From: Propionibacteriaceae bacterium UBA4569
GTDB lineage: Bacteria > Actinomycetota > Actinomycetes > Propionibacteriales > Propionibacteriaceae
Direction of reading: 5' to 3'
DNA: 6,072 bases
Assembly (NCBI GenBank): GCA_002387005.1
Contig: DGKN01000251.1
Coordinates: 43,052 to 49,123 of the forward strand
The translations under genes and the position numbers were made by a program. Positions within the stretch are counted from its first letter, which is position 1. Each line of letters begins with the position of its first letter. Below the pieces are notes generated by a model, which was given only the letters and a program-made list of their open reading frames with translations, was not told the DNA's origin and did not search any database. Of this stretch, positions 1-5,410 are shown piece after piece.

Positions 1-112
1 CGCGGTGCGGATCGACGTTGAGGATGCCGCCGACCCGCACCCCTACTGGCTGATCAGCACCCGGCACCCGCAACGGGTTGCCGAGCTGGTCAACGCCCGC
101 CGGGAGGCGTGA
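1..112 (+). CDS. DUF3093 family protein, C-terminal fragment (5' end outside window)
   Basis: Only the last 36 residues are present, read in the frame starting at base 2 and ending with TGA at 110-112. The tail contains AVRIDVED followed by a [10 protein letters not shown] block, which I recognise as the conserved C-terminal end of actinobacterial DUF3093 proteins. These are small membrane proteins with two N-terminal transmembrane helices and no established function; the membrane part lies outside this window. The stop codon shares its last base with the dut ATG (TGATG), so the two genes are probably co-transcribed and translationally coupled. From memory, the neighbouring gene in M. tuberculosis (Rv2698) is divergent from dut, so the same-strand overlap may be a lineage-specific arrangement. 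The family call rests on a short tail and is good but not certain. Confidence 0.75.
   Translation, partial: AVRIDVEDAADPHPYWLISTRHPQRVAELVNARREA
102..107 (+). promoter_or_regulatory. Ribosome binding site of dut
   Basis: GGGAGG lies inside the 3' end of the DUF3093 gene, 4 nt before ATG 112 and only 1 nt before the alternative GTG 109. This spacing decides the start in favour of ATG 112. Confidence 0.6.
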
Positions 113-573
113 TGGAACTGCGCGTCAAGCTGCTCGACCCGGGAATGGAGCTACCGCGCTTCGCCCACCCGGGCGACGCCGGAGCCGACCTCTGCACGAC
201 GTCCCACGTCGTCATCGAACCGGGGGAGCGGGTGCTGGTGGGCACCGGGATCGCGATCGCTCTGCCCGAGGGCTATGCGGGCTTCGTCCACCCACGCTCG
301 GGACTGGCCGCGCGGCACGGGCTCACGATCGTCAACACGCCGGGCACCGTCGACGCCGGTTACCGTGGCGAGATCAAGGTCTGCCTGCTGAACACGGATG
401 CCACCACGTCGGTGCAGTTGGCCCGTGGGGACAAGATCGCACAATTGGTCATCCAGCGGGTTGAACAGGTCGATTTTGTGGCCGTCGACGAACTGGACCA
501 GACCAGCCGCGGTGATCGCGGCCACGGTTCCAGCGGCGGCGTCGCCGCCTGGGGGCAGCCGCCGACATCCTGA
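112..573 (+). CDS. dut: dUTP diphosphatase (trimeric dUTPase)
   Basis: Hydrolyses dUTP to dUMP and pyrophosphate in the cytosol, keeping uracil out of DNA and supplying dUMP for thymidylate synthesis. The 153-residue product is normal length for the homotrimeric family. All five motifs are visible: [10 protein letters not shown] (19-27); II, HPRSGLA (60-66); [14 protein letters not shown] (78-88), with D81 as the presumed water-activating Asp; [10 protein letters not shown] (105-112); [12 protein letters not shown] (133-143), the mobile C-terminal arm. H138 takes the place of the Phe/Tyr that stacks on uracil; as I recall, the M. tuberculosis enzyme also has His there. The stretch before motif V is shorter than in mycobacteria and seems to lack their species-specific AGLAS loop. 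ATG 112 is preferred because GGGAGG (102-107) lies 4 nt upstream; an in-frame GTG at 109 is too close to it. The start overlaps the DUF3093 stop by one base. Confidence 0.96.
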   Translation: MELRVKLLDPGMELPRFAHPGDAGADLCTTSHVVIEPGERVLVGTGIAIALPEGYAGFVHPRSGLAARHGLTIVNTPGTVDAGYRGEIKVCLLNTDATTSVQLARGDKIAQLVIQRVEQVDFVAVDELDQTSRGDRGHGSSGGVAAWGQPPTS

Positions 574-668
574 CCCCGGTGCTGGGAGGGTCGCCCCCGC
601 TCGTGGAACCTGTGTGGAAATCGCGGATCAGGTCGTTGCCGTTCTCGTTGCTGGGCCGCGGTCCAGTG

Positions 669-707
669 CGATCCCCCTTGCCGGTGTGGCCCGAGCGTGG
701 GGGATTG
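669..707 (+). repeat. Inverted repeat in the dut-DUF3710 gap (terminator or operator candidate)
   Basis: ATCCCCC (671-677) is matched exactly by GGGGGAT (699-705). In RNA the stem extends by a G-U (670/706) and a C-G pair (669/707), giving about 9 bp around a 21-nt loop that itself contains GCC(680-682)/GGC(688-690). No U-tract follows, so a classical intrinsic terminator is not supported, although U-less hairpins are often proposed as terminators in actinobacteria. It ends just before the putative -10 box at 709 and could instead be a protein-binding site over the -35/spacer region. The rest of the 574-764 gap shows no further gene. Confidence 0.4.
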
Positions 708-708
708 G

Positions 709-714
709 TAGGCT
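709..714 (+). promoter_or_regulatory. Putative -10 box for the DUF3710-OB-fold unit
   Basis: TAGGCT fits the actinobacterial vegetative -10 pattern TANNNT and predicts transcription starting near 720-722, giving a leader of about 44 nt before GTG 765. No convincing TTGACA-like -35 is seen at 17-19 bp spacing. A TTGCCG at 678-683 is 25 bp away, too far to pair with it. Tentative. Confidence 0.4.
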
Positions 715-750
715 CGCATCCGGCGCGGACGAGGGTCGTCCGGGCACCCG

Positions 751-756
751 GAAAGG
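751..756 (+). promoter_or_regulatory. Ribosome binding site of the DUF3710 gene
   Basis: GAAAGG lies 8 nt before GTG 765. It supports that start over the in-frame ATG at 774 and over the long upstream extension of the reading frame. Confidence 0.5.
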
Positions 757-764
757 CACACACC

Positions 765-1532
765 GTGAGCGACATGAATCGCGACGAGGTCGACGAGCAG
801 GCCGAGGTCGAGACCACTGACGAGCGGGCGAGCGACGAGGCCTCCGGCGAGCAGCTGCCCGACCAGCTTCCCGAGGAGCTCGACCCCAATGCCGAGCGCT
901 GGGTCGCCCTCGACGAGCGCACCGACTTCCGCGACGACGGCCCCTTCGACCTGAACGAGGTCGACCTGGATGCCGACGACATCGACCGCCTCGACTTCGG
1001 ATCGGTCATCATGACCCCCTTTGACGAGATGCAACTCCAGCTGCAGATCGACGAGAACACCCAGCAGGTGAATGCCGCGCTGGTCATGCACCAGAACTCC
1101 GCGCTCGAGGTGGCCCTGTTCGCCGCCCCCGCGTCCAGCCCGATGTCCGGCGAGATCCGCACCGAAATGGTCCAGGTCACCGCTCAGCAGGGCGGCACCC
1201 CCTCGCTGGCCGAGGGCCCCTTCGGCACCGAGATCCGCCGGGTGATCCCGATGGAGGGCCCCGACGGTGAGACGATGTACCACGTCTCCCGCACGTGGTT
1301 CGCGCAGGGCCCCCGCTGGCTGCTACGGGGGGTGCTGATGGGAGAGGCCGGCATGTACGACGGGATCGACGGACCGGCCGAGGTGTTGCTGGAGTTCTTC
1401 CGCAACATCGTCGTGCGTCGTGATGCCTCGCCGCGCGTCCCCGGTGACCTGATCCCGATGCAGATGCCGGCCGACCTGGTGCCCACGATGCCCGAGGGCA
1501 CCGTGCCCCCGATCGACGAGCAGACACTCTGA
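765..1532 (+). CDS. DUF3710 domain-containing protein
   Basis: A 255-residue soluble protein of the actinobacterial DUF3710 family, whose biochemical function is not established. The N-terminal ~45 residues are very acidic and low-complexity (rich in Glu, Asp, Ser), probably disordered. The conserved domain starts near the GPFDLNEVD segment (about 59-67) and includes EGPFGTEIRRVIP (about 149-161), a PRWLLRGVLMG block (about 180-190) and a C-terminal block with LIPMQMP (about 229-235); these match my memory of the family. No signal peptide or membrane helix is seen. The start is set at GTG 765: GAAAGG (751-756) lies 8 nt upstream, whereas ATG 774 would be 17 nt away. The reading frame is open further upstream to 579, but that extension is Arg/Pro-rich, lacks family similarity and overlaps the likely promoter. 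The next gene starts 2 nt after the stop. M. tuberculosis Rv2696c is, from memory, the syntenic counterpart. Confidence 0.88.
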   Translation: MSDMNRDEVDEQAEVETTDERASDEASGEQLPDQLPEELDPNAERWVALDERTDFRDDGPFDLNEVDLDADDIDRLDFGSVIMTPFDEMQLQLQIDENTQQVNAALVMHQNSALEVALFAAPASSPMSGEIRTEMVQVTAQQGGTPSLAEGPFGTEIRRVIPMEGPDGETMYHVSRTWFAQGPRWLLRGVLMGEAGMYDGIDGPAEVLLEFFRNIVVRRDASPRVPGDLIPMQMPADLVPTMPEGTVPPIDEQTL

Positions 1533-1534
1533 CC

Positions 1535-1891
1535 ATGGCGCCCGGTCTGCTGCGCGGCCTGCAGCGGCTGCTGAATCCCCTTGAACCGGAGCAGGTGAAG
1601 GAGGGCGAAGAAGAGGTTCCGGACGTCCGGAACCTTGACCAGTGCCCCCTTCGATGCCCGGTCCGGGTCATCGGGACCCTCTCGATGGTCACGGTCAATC
1701 CGGCCGGTTCCCACCGCTGGCTCGAGGCTGAGCTCGACGACGGCACAGGTCAGGTGATGCTGGTCTGGATGGGTCGGCGCACCCTCGCAGGGATCGACGC
1801 GGGCCGGCGCGTCCGGGTGGATGGCGTGATCACCATCGACAAGGGACGCCGGGTGATCTACAACCCGAAGTACGAACTGCTCGGGCCCTGA
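1535..1891 (+). CDS. OB-fold nucleic acid-binding domain protein
   Basis: A 118-residue protein with a single C-terminal OB-fold (about residues 36-116). It shows the strand pattern RVIGTLSMVTV, then WLEAELDDGTGQVMLVWMGRR, then VRVDGVITIDKGRRVIYNPKYEL, typical of the small OB-fold proteins encoded beside DUF3710 genes in actinobacteria (Rv2694c-like, from memory). The DGTG...VMLVWMGRR segment resembles the OB domains of RecG and other ssDNA/RNA-binding proteins, so nucleic-acid binding is likely but the target is unknown. Residues 1-35 form an amphipathic N-terminus and a Glu-rich linker. ATG 1535 is 2 nt after the DUF3710 stop and has no clear Shine-Dalgarno of its own, so translational coupling is likely. 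The linker coding region carries a perfect 22-bp palindrome (1614-1635). The DUF3159 membrane-protein gene that often follows is absent here; the next gene is convergent. Confidence 0.87.
   Translation: MAPGLLRGLQRLLNPLEPEQVKEGEEEVPDVRNLDQCPLRCPVRVIGTLSMVTVNPAGSHRWLEAELDDGTGQVMLVWMGRRTLAGIDAGRRVRVDGVITIDKGRRVIYNPKYELLGP
1614..1635. repeat. Perfect 22-bp palindrome inside the OB-fold gene
   Basis: The half AGGTTCCGGAC (1614-1624) is followed directly by its exact reverse complement GTCCGGAACCT (1625-1635), with no spacer or mismatch; bases 1613/1636 add a possible G-U pair in RNA. It encodes residues 27-34 (E-V-P-D-V-R-N-L) in the linker before the OB-fold. It is phased so that the opposite strand also reads V-P-D-V-R-N-L. 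The symmetry is seen directly; any role as a protein-binding site or hairpin is inference. Confidence 0.9.
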
Positions 1892-1911
1892 CGGCTGCTG
1901 CGGCAAGCCTC

Positions 1912-1935
1912 AGGCGCGGGCTCAGCCCTGTGCCT
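1912..1935. terminator. Hairpin between convergent genes (possible bidirectional terminator)
   Basis: The arms AGGCGC-GGGC (1912-1921) and GCCC-T-GTGCCT (1925-1935) form about 10 pairs, with one G-U pair, one bulged T (1929) and a TCA loop. The hairpin covers the stop codon of the minus-strand ceoC-like gene and sits just past the OB-fold stop. There is no T-run on either side, so efficient intrinsic termination is uncertain; the convergent position is the main argument. A smaller 4-bp stem lies at 1893-1909. Confidence 0.35.
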
Positions 1936-2599
1936 CGAAGGCCTTCGGGGCCAGCAGCTTCGACAGCTCCGCCTCGTGGTCGGGGGACACGATGAGCAGC
2001 AGCTCATCCCCGCCCTCCAGCGCGCCATCCTTCAGCGGTGCGCGGGCCTTGCCGTCGCGCAGGATGGCGACCAGCACCGCGTCCCCGGGCATCTCCAGGT
2101 CGCGCAATGGCAGACCCACCACGGGGCTCTCCAACGGCAGGGTCATCTCGACCAGGTTGGCCGAGCCCTGCTGGAAGGTGAAGATCCGCACCAAGTCGCC
2201 GATGCTGACAGCCTCCTCGACCAGTGCCGACATCAGGCGGGGTGTGGAGACGGCAACGTCCACGCCCCACACGTCGTCGAACATCCACTCATTGCCCGGG
2301 TGGTTCACGCGTCCGACGGTGCGCGGGACGCCGAACTCGGTCTTCGCGAGCAGCGAGTGCACCAGGTTGGCCTTGTCATCACCGGTGGCGGCGATGCAGA
2401 CATCGCAGGTGTCGAGGCGCGCCTCCTTGAGGGTGTCCATCTCGCAGCAGTCGGCGAGCAGCCACTCGGCCTGCGGGACCGAGTCGGGCTTGATCGCCTT
2501 TGGATCACGGTCGATCAGGAGCACATGGTGACCATTGACGATCAGCTCGCGGGCAATGGAACGGCCGACATTTCCGGCCCCGGCAATGACTACGCGCAT
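1922..2599 (-). CDS. ceoC: TrkA family K+ transport regulatory protein (RCK domain), second gene of pair
   Basis: A 225-residue cytosolic RCK protein, a gating/regulatory subunit for potassium transport that senses nucleotides. The N-terminal Rossmann fold (about 1-120) opens with MRVVIAGAGNVG, a GxGxxG motif at G7-x-G9-xx-G12, and an acidic D30 at the end of the second strand, which favours NAD(H). Other RCK_N signs are LLADCCEMDTL and ATGDDKANLVHSLLAK. The C-terminal RCK_C/TrkA_C domain (about 140-222) contains VEMTLPLESPVVGLPLRDLEMP and ends with a LLLIVSPDHE strand. The ATG at 2599 is chosen because it opens the Rossmann fold and GAGGAA lies 7 nt upstream, overlapping the stop of the preceding gene. 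It starts 10 nt after the ceoB-like gene ends, so the two form one operon and probably a hetero-oligomeric ring. The symbol is by synteny with M. tuberculosis (Rv2692). Confidence 0.9.
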   Translation of the reverse strand: MRVVIAGAGNVGRSIARELIVNGHHVLLIDRDPKAIKPDSVPQAEWLLADCCEMDTLKEARLDTCDVCIAATGDDKANLVHSLLAKTEFGVPRTVGRVNHPGNEWMFDDVWGVDVAVSTPRLMSALVEEAVSIGDLVRIFTFQQGSANLVEMTLPLESPVVGLPLRDLEMPGDAVLVAILRDGKARAPLKDGALEGGDELLLIVSPDHEAELSKLLAPKAFEAQG

Positions 2600-2609
2600 G
2601 GTGGATTCC

Positions 2610-3272
2610 TCAGTGCTTGACGGGTGGCTCGGCGAGGATTTGCTCCACCTCGTCGGTCCGATCGTTCTCGATGGCCAGGTAGAGCAGGTCCCCGTCCTGC
2701 AGAACGGTCTCGTCATGGGGAACCAGACCGATCCCGAAGCGGACGATGAACGGCACGGGCGTGTCCAGCTGGCGACGAATGAACCCTACCGGCTCACCGA
2801 CCCAGCCCTTGTGGGTGTGGACCTGCACCAGACGGGCATTGCCGGACGGATCCCGCCAGACCGGCTCACTGCCCTCGGGCAGCAGGCCGCGCAGCACCTG
2901 GTTCGCCGCCCAACGCACGGTCGCGACCGTCGGGATGCCCAGCCGTTCGTAGACCTCGGCGCGACCCTGGTCGTAGATGCGGGCGATGACATTGTGCACG
3001 CCGAACTCCTCGCGCACCACGCGCGCGGCCAGGATGTTCGAGTTGTCGCCGGACGAGACGGCGGCGAAACCATCCGCCTCTCGAATGCCGGCCTGCTCCA
3101 GGACGTCCCGGTCGAAGCCGACGCCCTTGACGGTGCGGCCCCGGAACTCCGGCCCCAGACGCCGGAAGGCGTCCACGTCGACGTCGATCACGGCGACGCT
3201 GTGACCCCGCCTCTCCAGGCTCCGCGCGAGGCTGGACCCCACGCGGCCGCAGCCCATGATCACGATGTGCAC
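2610..3272 (-). CDS. ceoB: TrkA family K+ transport regulatory protein (RCK domain), first gene of pair
   Basis: A 220-residue cytosolic RCK protein and paralogue of the downstream gene. The N-terminal Rossmann fold starts MHIVIMGCGRVG, with G7-x-G9-xx-G12 and acidic D30 (AVIDVD), consistent with NAD(H) binding. Later segments KGVGFDRDVLEQAGI, FAAVSSGDNSNILAARVVREEFGV and ARIYDQGRAEVYERLGI are classic TrkA_N. RCK_C occupies about 135-215 and includes IVRFGIGLVPHDETVLQDGDLLYLAI. Family knowledge: RCK subunits sit under a K+ pore (TrkH/KtrB) or carrier and respond to NAD(H), ATP/ADP or c-di-AMP; which ligand applies here cannot be read from sequence. The start is GTG 3272, with GGAGGG 6 nt upstream. 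It is divergent from the KimA-like permease across a 116-bp gap containing an inverted repeat. The symbol follows synteny with M. tuberculosis Rv2691; trkA is an equally usable name. Confidence 0.9.
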   Translation of the reverse strand: MHIVIMGCGRVGSSLARSLERRGHSVAVIDVDVDAFRRLGPEFRGRTVKGVGFDRDVLEQAGIREADGFAAVSSGDNSNILAARVVREEFGVHNVIARIYDQGRAEVYERLGIPTVATVRWAANQVLRGLLPEGSEPVWRDPSGNARLVQVHTHKGWVGEPVGFIRRQLDTPVPFIVRFGIGLVPHDETVLQDGDLLYLAIENDRTDEVEQILAEPPVKH

Positions 3273-3278
3273 GCCCGA

Positions 3279-3284
3279 CCCTCC
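3279..3284 (-). promoter_or_regulatory. Ribosome binding site of the ceoB-like gene
   Basis: On the minus strand GGAGGG lies 6 nt before the GTG start at 3272, a strong site that supports this start codon. Confidence 0.65.
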
Positions 3285-3322
3285 ATTCAGCCGCTGGTCT
3301 CCAGCAGGTTGTGTACTGCCCG

Positions 3323-3328
3323 ACGCTA
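3323..3328 (-). promoter_or_regulatory. Putative -10 box for the ceoB-ceoC operon
   Basis: The minus strand reads TAGCGT here, predicting transcription starting near 3316 and a leader of about 44 nt. No clear -35 is seen; the expected -35 and spacer lie within the inverted repeat 3328-3351. The assignment is weak and based mostly on position. Confidence 0.3.
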
Positions 3329-3351
3329 TCGCACCGCGTGATCGGTGCGAT
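3328..3351. promoter_or_regulatory. Inverted repeat, operator candidate between divergent K+ genes
   Basis: ATCGCACCG (3328-3336) and CGGTGCGAT (3343-3351) are perfect 9-bp arms separated by CGTGAT. The element lies in the 116-bp gap between the RCK operon and the KimA-like permease. It would cover the -35/spacer region of the minus-strand promoter and lie at about -61 to -38 of the permease start. Arm length and spacing fit a site for a dimeric helix-turn-helix regulator acting on both units; no regulator gene is in the window. A transcribed hairpin is less likely because the predicted starts point away from it on both sides. Confidence 0.55.
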
Positions 3352-3376
3352 GAGCTGCTTTGCCGATGGCTGGGAC

Positions 3377-3382
3377 TACAGT
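3377..3382 (+). promoter_or_regulatory. Putative -10 box for leaderless permease mRNA
   Basis: TACAGT (TANNNT) ends 6 nt before the GTG at 3389, the distance expected between a -10 box and the transcription start. Together with the absence of a Shine-Dalgarno before 3389, this suggests that the mRNA begins at the start codon. No clear -35 is seen. Confidence 0.5.
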
Positions 3383-3388
3383 TCGGTC

Positions 3389-5410
3389 GTGAGTTTTTCC
3401 CAGACCGTCAAGCGGTTGTTGGTCGGCGAAAAGTTGGCCAGCGCCCAGCTCGGCGAGACGCTGCTCCCCAAGCGCATCGCCTTGCCGGTGTTCGCGTCCG
3501 ACGCGCTGAGCTCCGTGGCCTACGCCCCGGACGAGATCTTGCTCACCCTCTCGCTGGCAGGTATGGCCGGCTTCGTCTTCAGCTGGTGGGTCGGCGTGGC
3601 GGTCGCCCTGGTGATGCTGGTGGTCGTCCTCAGCTACCGCCAGACCGTGCACGCCTATCCTTCGGGTGGGGGTGACTACGAGGTCGCTACCGTCAACGTC
3701 GGGGCCACCGCTGGCCTGACCGTGGCCTCCGCACTGCTGGTGGACTACGTCCTGACGGTGGCGGTTTCGGTGAGCTCCGGAGTGCAGAACGCGAAGGCGA
3801 TGATCCCGATGCTCGAGGGGCATGAGGGCACCGTGGCGGCGCTGGTCATCCTGGGTCTCATGGTGCTGAACCTGCGCGGTGTGCGCGAGTCCGGGACGAT
3901 CTTCGCCATCCCCACGTACCTGTTCATGTTCGGCATCATGAGCATGACCCTGTGGGGTCTGTTCCGCATCTTCGTGCTCGGCGACACCGTGCGCGCCGAG
4001 ACGTCCGACTACACCGTCGTTTCCACCGCCACCTATGCCCAGAACTTCACCGGAATGTTGATGATCGCGCTGCTGGCCCGCGCCTTCTCCTCCGGGTGTG
4101 CGGCGCTGACCGGTGTCGAGGCCATCAGCAATGGCGTCCCCGCCTTCAAGAAGCCCAAGAGCCGCAATGCGGCCGCCACCCTCGGCCTGCTCGGCCTGAT
4201 CGCGATCACCATGCTCGGCGGGATCATCGCGCTGGCGAACCTGACCCACGTCCGGATGCTCGACATCAAGGGCGGCGCCTACTTCGTCACCCCCGACGGC
4301 CGGGAGATCCACTCCGAGGCCACCACCGTCGTCGGCCAGCTGGCCCGTGCGGTCTTCTACGACTCCTTCCGGCCGGGCTTCTACTTCATCGTCGTGTTCA
4401 CGATGATCATCCTGTTCCTGGCAGCGAACACGGCCTTCAACGGCTTCCCGACGCTCGGCTCCATCCTCGCCCGGGACGGCTACCTGCCGCGTCAGTTGCA
4501 CACCCGCGGCGACCGCCTGGCCTACTCCAACGGCATCGTCACCCTCGCCCTCGGTGCCGTGCTCCTGGTGCTCATCTTCAACGCCTCGGTCACGGCGCTG
4601 ATCCAGATGTACGTGGTCGGTGTGTTCGTCTCCTTCACCGTCAGCCAGTTCGGCATGCTGCGCCACTGGACCCGACACCTCAAGACCGAGACCAATGCCA
4701 ACCGTCGTCAGCGGATGCAGCGCTCCCGCCTGATCAACGCGATCGGTCTCACCATGACCGGCGTCGTGCTGGTCATCGTCCTGCTCAGCAAGTTCCTGCA
4801 CGGCGCCTACCTGGCGATCCTGGCGATGATCGGCGTCTTCTTGCTGATGAAGGCCATCCGCCGCCACTACGACCGCGTCTCCCGCGAGGTCGCGCTGACC
4901 GGTTCCATGGACAAGGTGCTGCCCTCACGCGTGCGGGCCGTCGTCTTCGTCACCGAAGGGATCAACAAGCCGACGATGCGCGCCATCGCGTATGCCCGGG
5001 CGACGAACCCCTCCAGCATCGACGCAGTGATGGTCGCCGTGGACGACGAGGAGTCGCAGCAGGTGATCGACCAGTGGCAGGTCGAGGACGTCGACTTCCC
5101 ACTCAAGGTCATAGCGTCGCCCTACCGCGAGGTCACCGGACCCTTCGTCGACTTCGTCAAGAAAATGCGCTCCGACAACCCCCGCGACGTCGTCTGTGTG
5201 TACATCCCCGAGTACGTGGTCGGTCACTGGTGGGAGCAGTTCCTGCACAACCAGACCGCCCTGATCGTGCGTACCAGGTTGCACTTCGTGCCGGGCGTGA
5301 TGGTCACCTCCGTGCCCTACCAGCTACGCAGCTCCACCGGTGCCGACGAGAAGTTCCAGCGCGACGACCCGACCGCCTGGCGGCTGGTCGGTACCGGAGC
5401 CCAGGAGTGA
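3389..5410 (+). CDS. KimA-like potassium/proton symporter (APC superfamily permease)
   Basis: A 673-residue membrane transporter, often auto-annotated as an APC family or amino acid permease. By remembered sequence it is close to B. subtilis KimA, a high-affinity K+/H+ symporter. About 12 membrane helices lie between residues 33 and 490, with an external loop at about 287-328, followed by a cytosolic domain (491-673). Shared blocks include SDALSSVAYAPDEIL (37-51), LSYRQTVHAYPSGGGDY (81-97), LLVDYVLTVAVSVSSG (116-131), AFSSGCAALTGVEAISN (232-248), FLAANTAFNGFP and, near the end, HNQTALIVRTRL. D38, Y45, T123, S127, T241 and Y408 align with residues I recall as the KimA cation/proton site (D36, Y43, T121, S125, T230, Y377), favouring K+ over amino acids. 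GTG 3389 matches the KimA N-terminus; the frame is open to 3311, with ATG 3350 an alternative lacking a ribosome site. Its stop overlaps the next gene's start. Divergent RCK genes support a K+ role. Confidence 0.88.
   Translation: MSFSQTVKRLLVGEKLASAQLGETLLPKRIALPVFASDALSSVAYAPDEILLTLSLAGMAGFVFSWWVGVAVALVMLVVVLSYRQTVHAYPSGGGDYEVATVNVGATAGLTVASALLVDYVLTVAVSVSSGVQNAKAMIPMLEGHEGTVAALVILGLMVLNLRGVRESGTIFAIPTYLFMFGIMSMTLWGLFRIFVLGDTVRAETSDYTVVSTATYAQNFTGMLMIALLARAFSSGCAALTGVEAISNGVPAFKKPKSRNAAATLGLLGLIAITMLGGIIALANLTHVRMLDIKGGAYFVTPDGREIHSEATTVVGQLARAVFYDSFRPGFYFIVVFTMIILFLAANTAFNGFPTLGSILARDGYLPRQLHTRGDRLAYSNGIVTLALGAVLLVLIFNASVTALIQMYVVGVFVSFTVSQFGMLRHWTRHLKTETNANRRQRMQRSRLINAIGLTMTGVVLVIVLLSKFLHGAYLAILAMIGVFLLMKAIRRHYDRVSREVALTGSMDKVLPSRVRAVVFVTEGINKPTMRAIAYARATNPSSIDAVMVAVDDEESQQVIDQWQVEDVDFPLKVIASPYREVTGPFVDFVKKMRSDNPRDVVCVYIPEYVVGHWWEQFLHNQTALIVRTRLHFVPGVMVTSVPYQLRSSTGADEKFQRDDPTAWRLVGTGAQE
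5396..5399 (+). promoter_or_regulatory. Ribosome binding site of the RNA methyltransferase gene
   Basis: GGAG inside the last permease codons lies 7 nt before GTG 5407. It supports translation beginning at the GTGA overlap. Confidence 0.5.

Noticed and set aside
249..260. Overlapping short palindromes GATCGCGATC and GCGATCGC in dut
   Set aside because: They are 8-10 bp and built from GATC/CGCG words common in GC-rich genomes; not significant here.
678..683. TTGCCG as a -35 box for the -10 at 709
   Set aside because: The 25-bp spacer is far outside the 16-19 bp range for vegetative promoters.
579..764. N-terminal extension of the DUF3710 frame up to 579
   Set aside because: The extension is Arg/Pro/Gly-rich, lacks family similarity, and overlaps the inverted repeat and likely -10 box; GTG 765 has a well-placed ribosome site.
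360..1283. 307-codon minus-strand open frame across the dut end, the gap and the DUF3710 gene
   Set aside because: It crosses two well-supported plus-strand genes and their promoter region, resembles no family and is a product of high-GC codon bias.
1184..1906. 240-codon minus-strand open frame containing a V-P-D-V-R-N-L peptide also found in the OB-fold protein
   Set aside because: The shared peptide is only the consequence of the 22-bp palindrome being in phase on both strands; the frame has no other coding signs.
3311..3388. Longer N-terminus for the permease from GTG 3311 or ATG 3350
   Set aside because: There is no ribosome site before either codon, the extra residues are not seen in KimA-type proteins, and the region holds the inverted repeat and a -10 box.
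3326..4867. 513-codon open frame on the minus strand opposite the permease
   Set aside because: Its composition (Asp, Glu, His, Gln, Gly-rich) is what a GC-rich antisense frame of a membrane-protein gene gives. It has no recognisable domain, and the plus-strand KimA-like gene explains the region.
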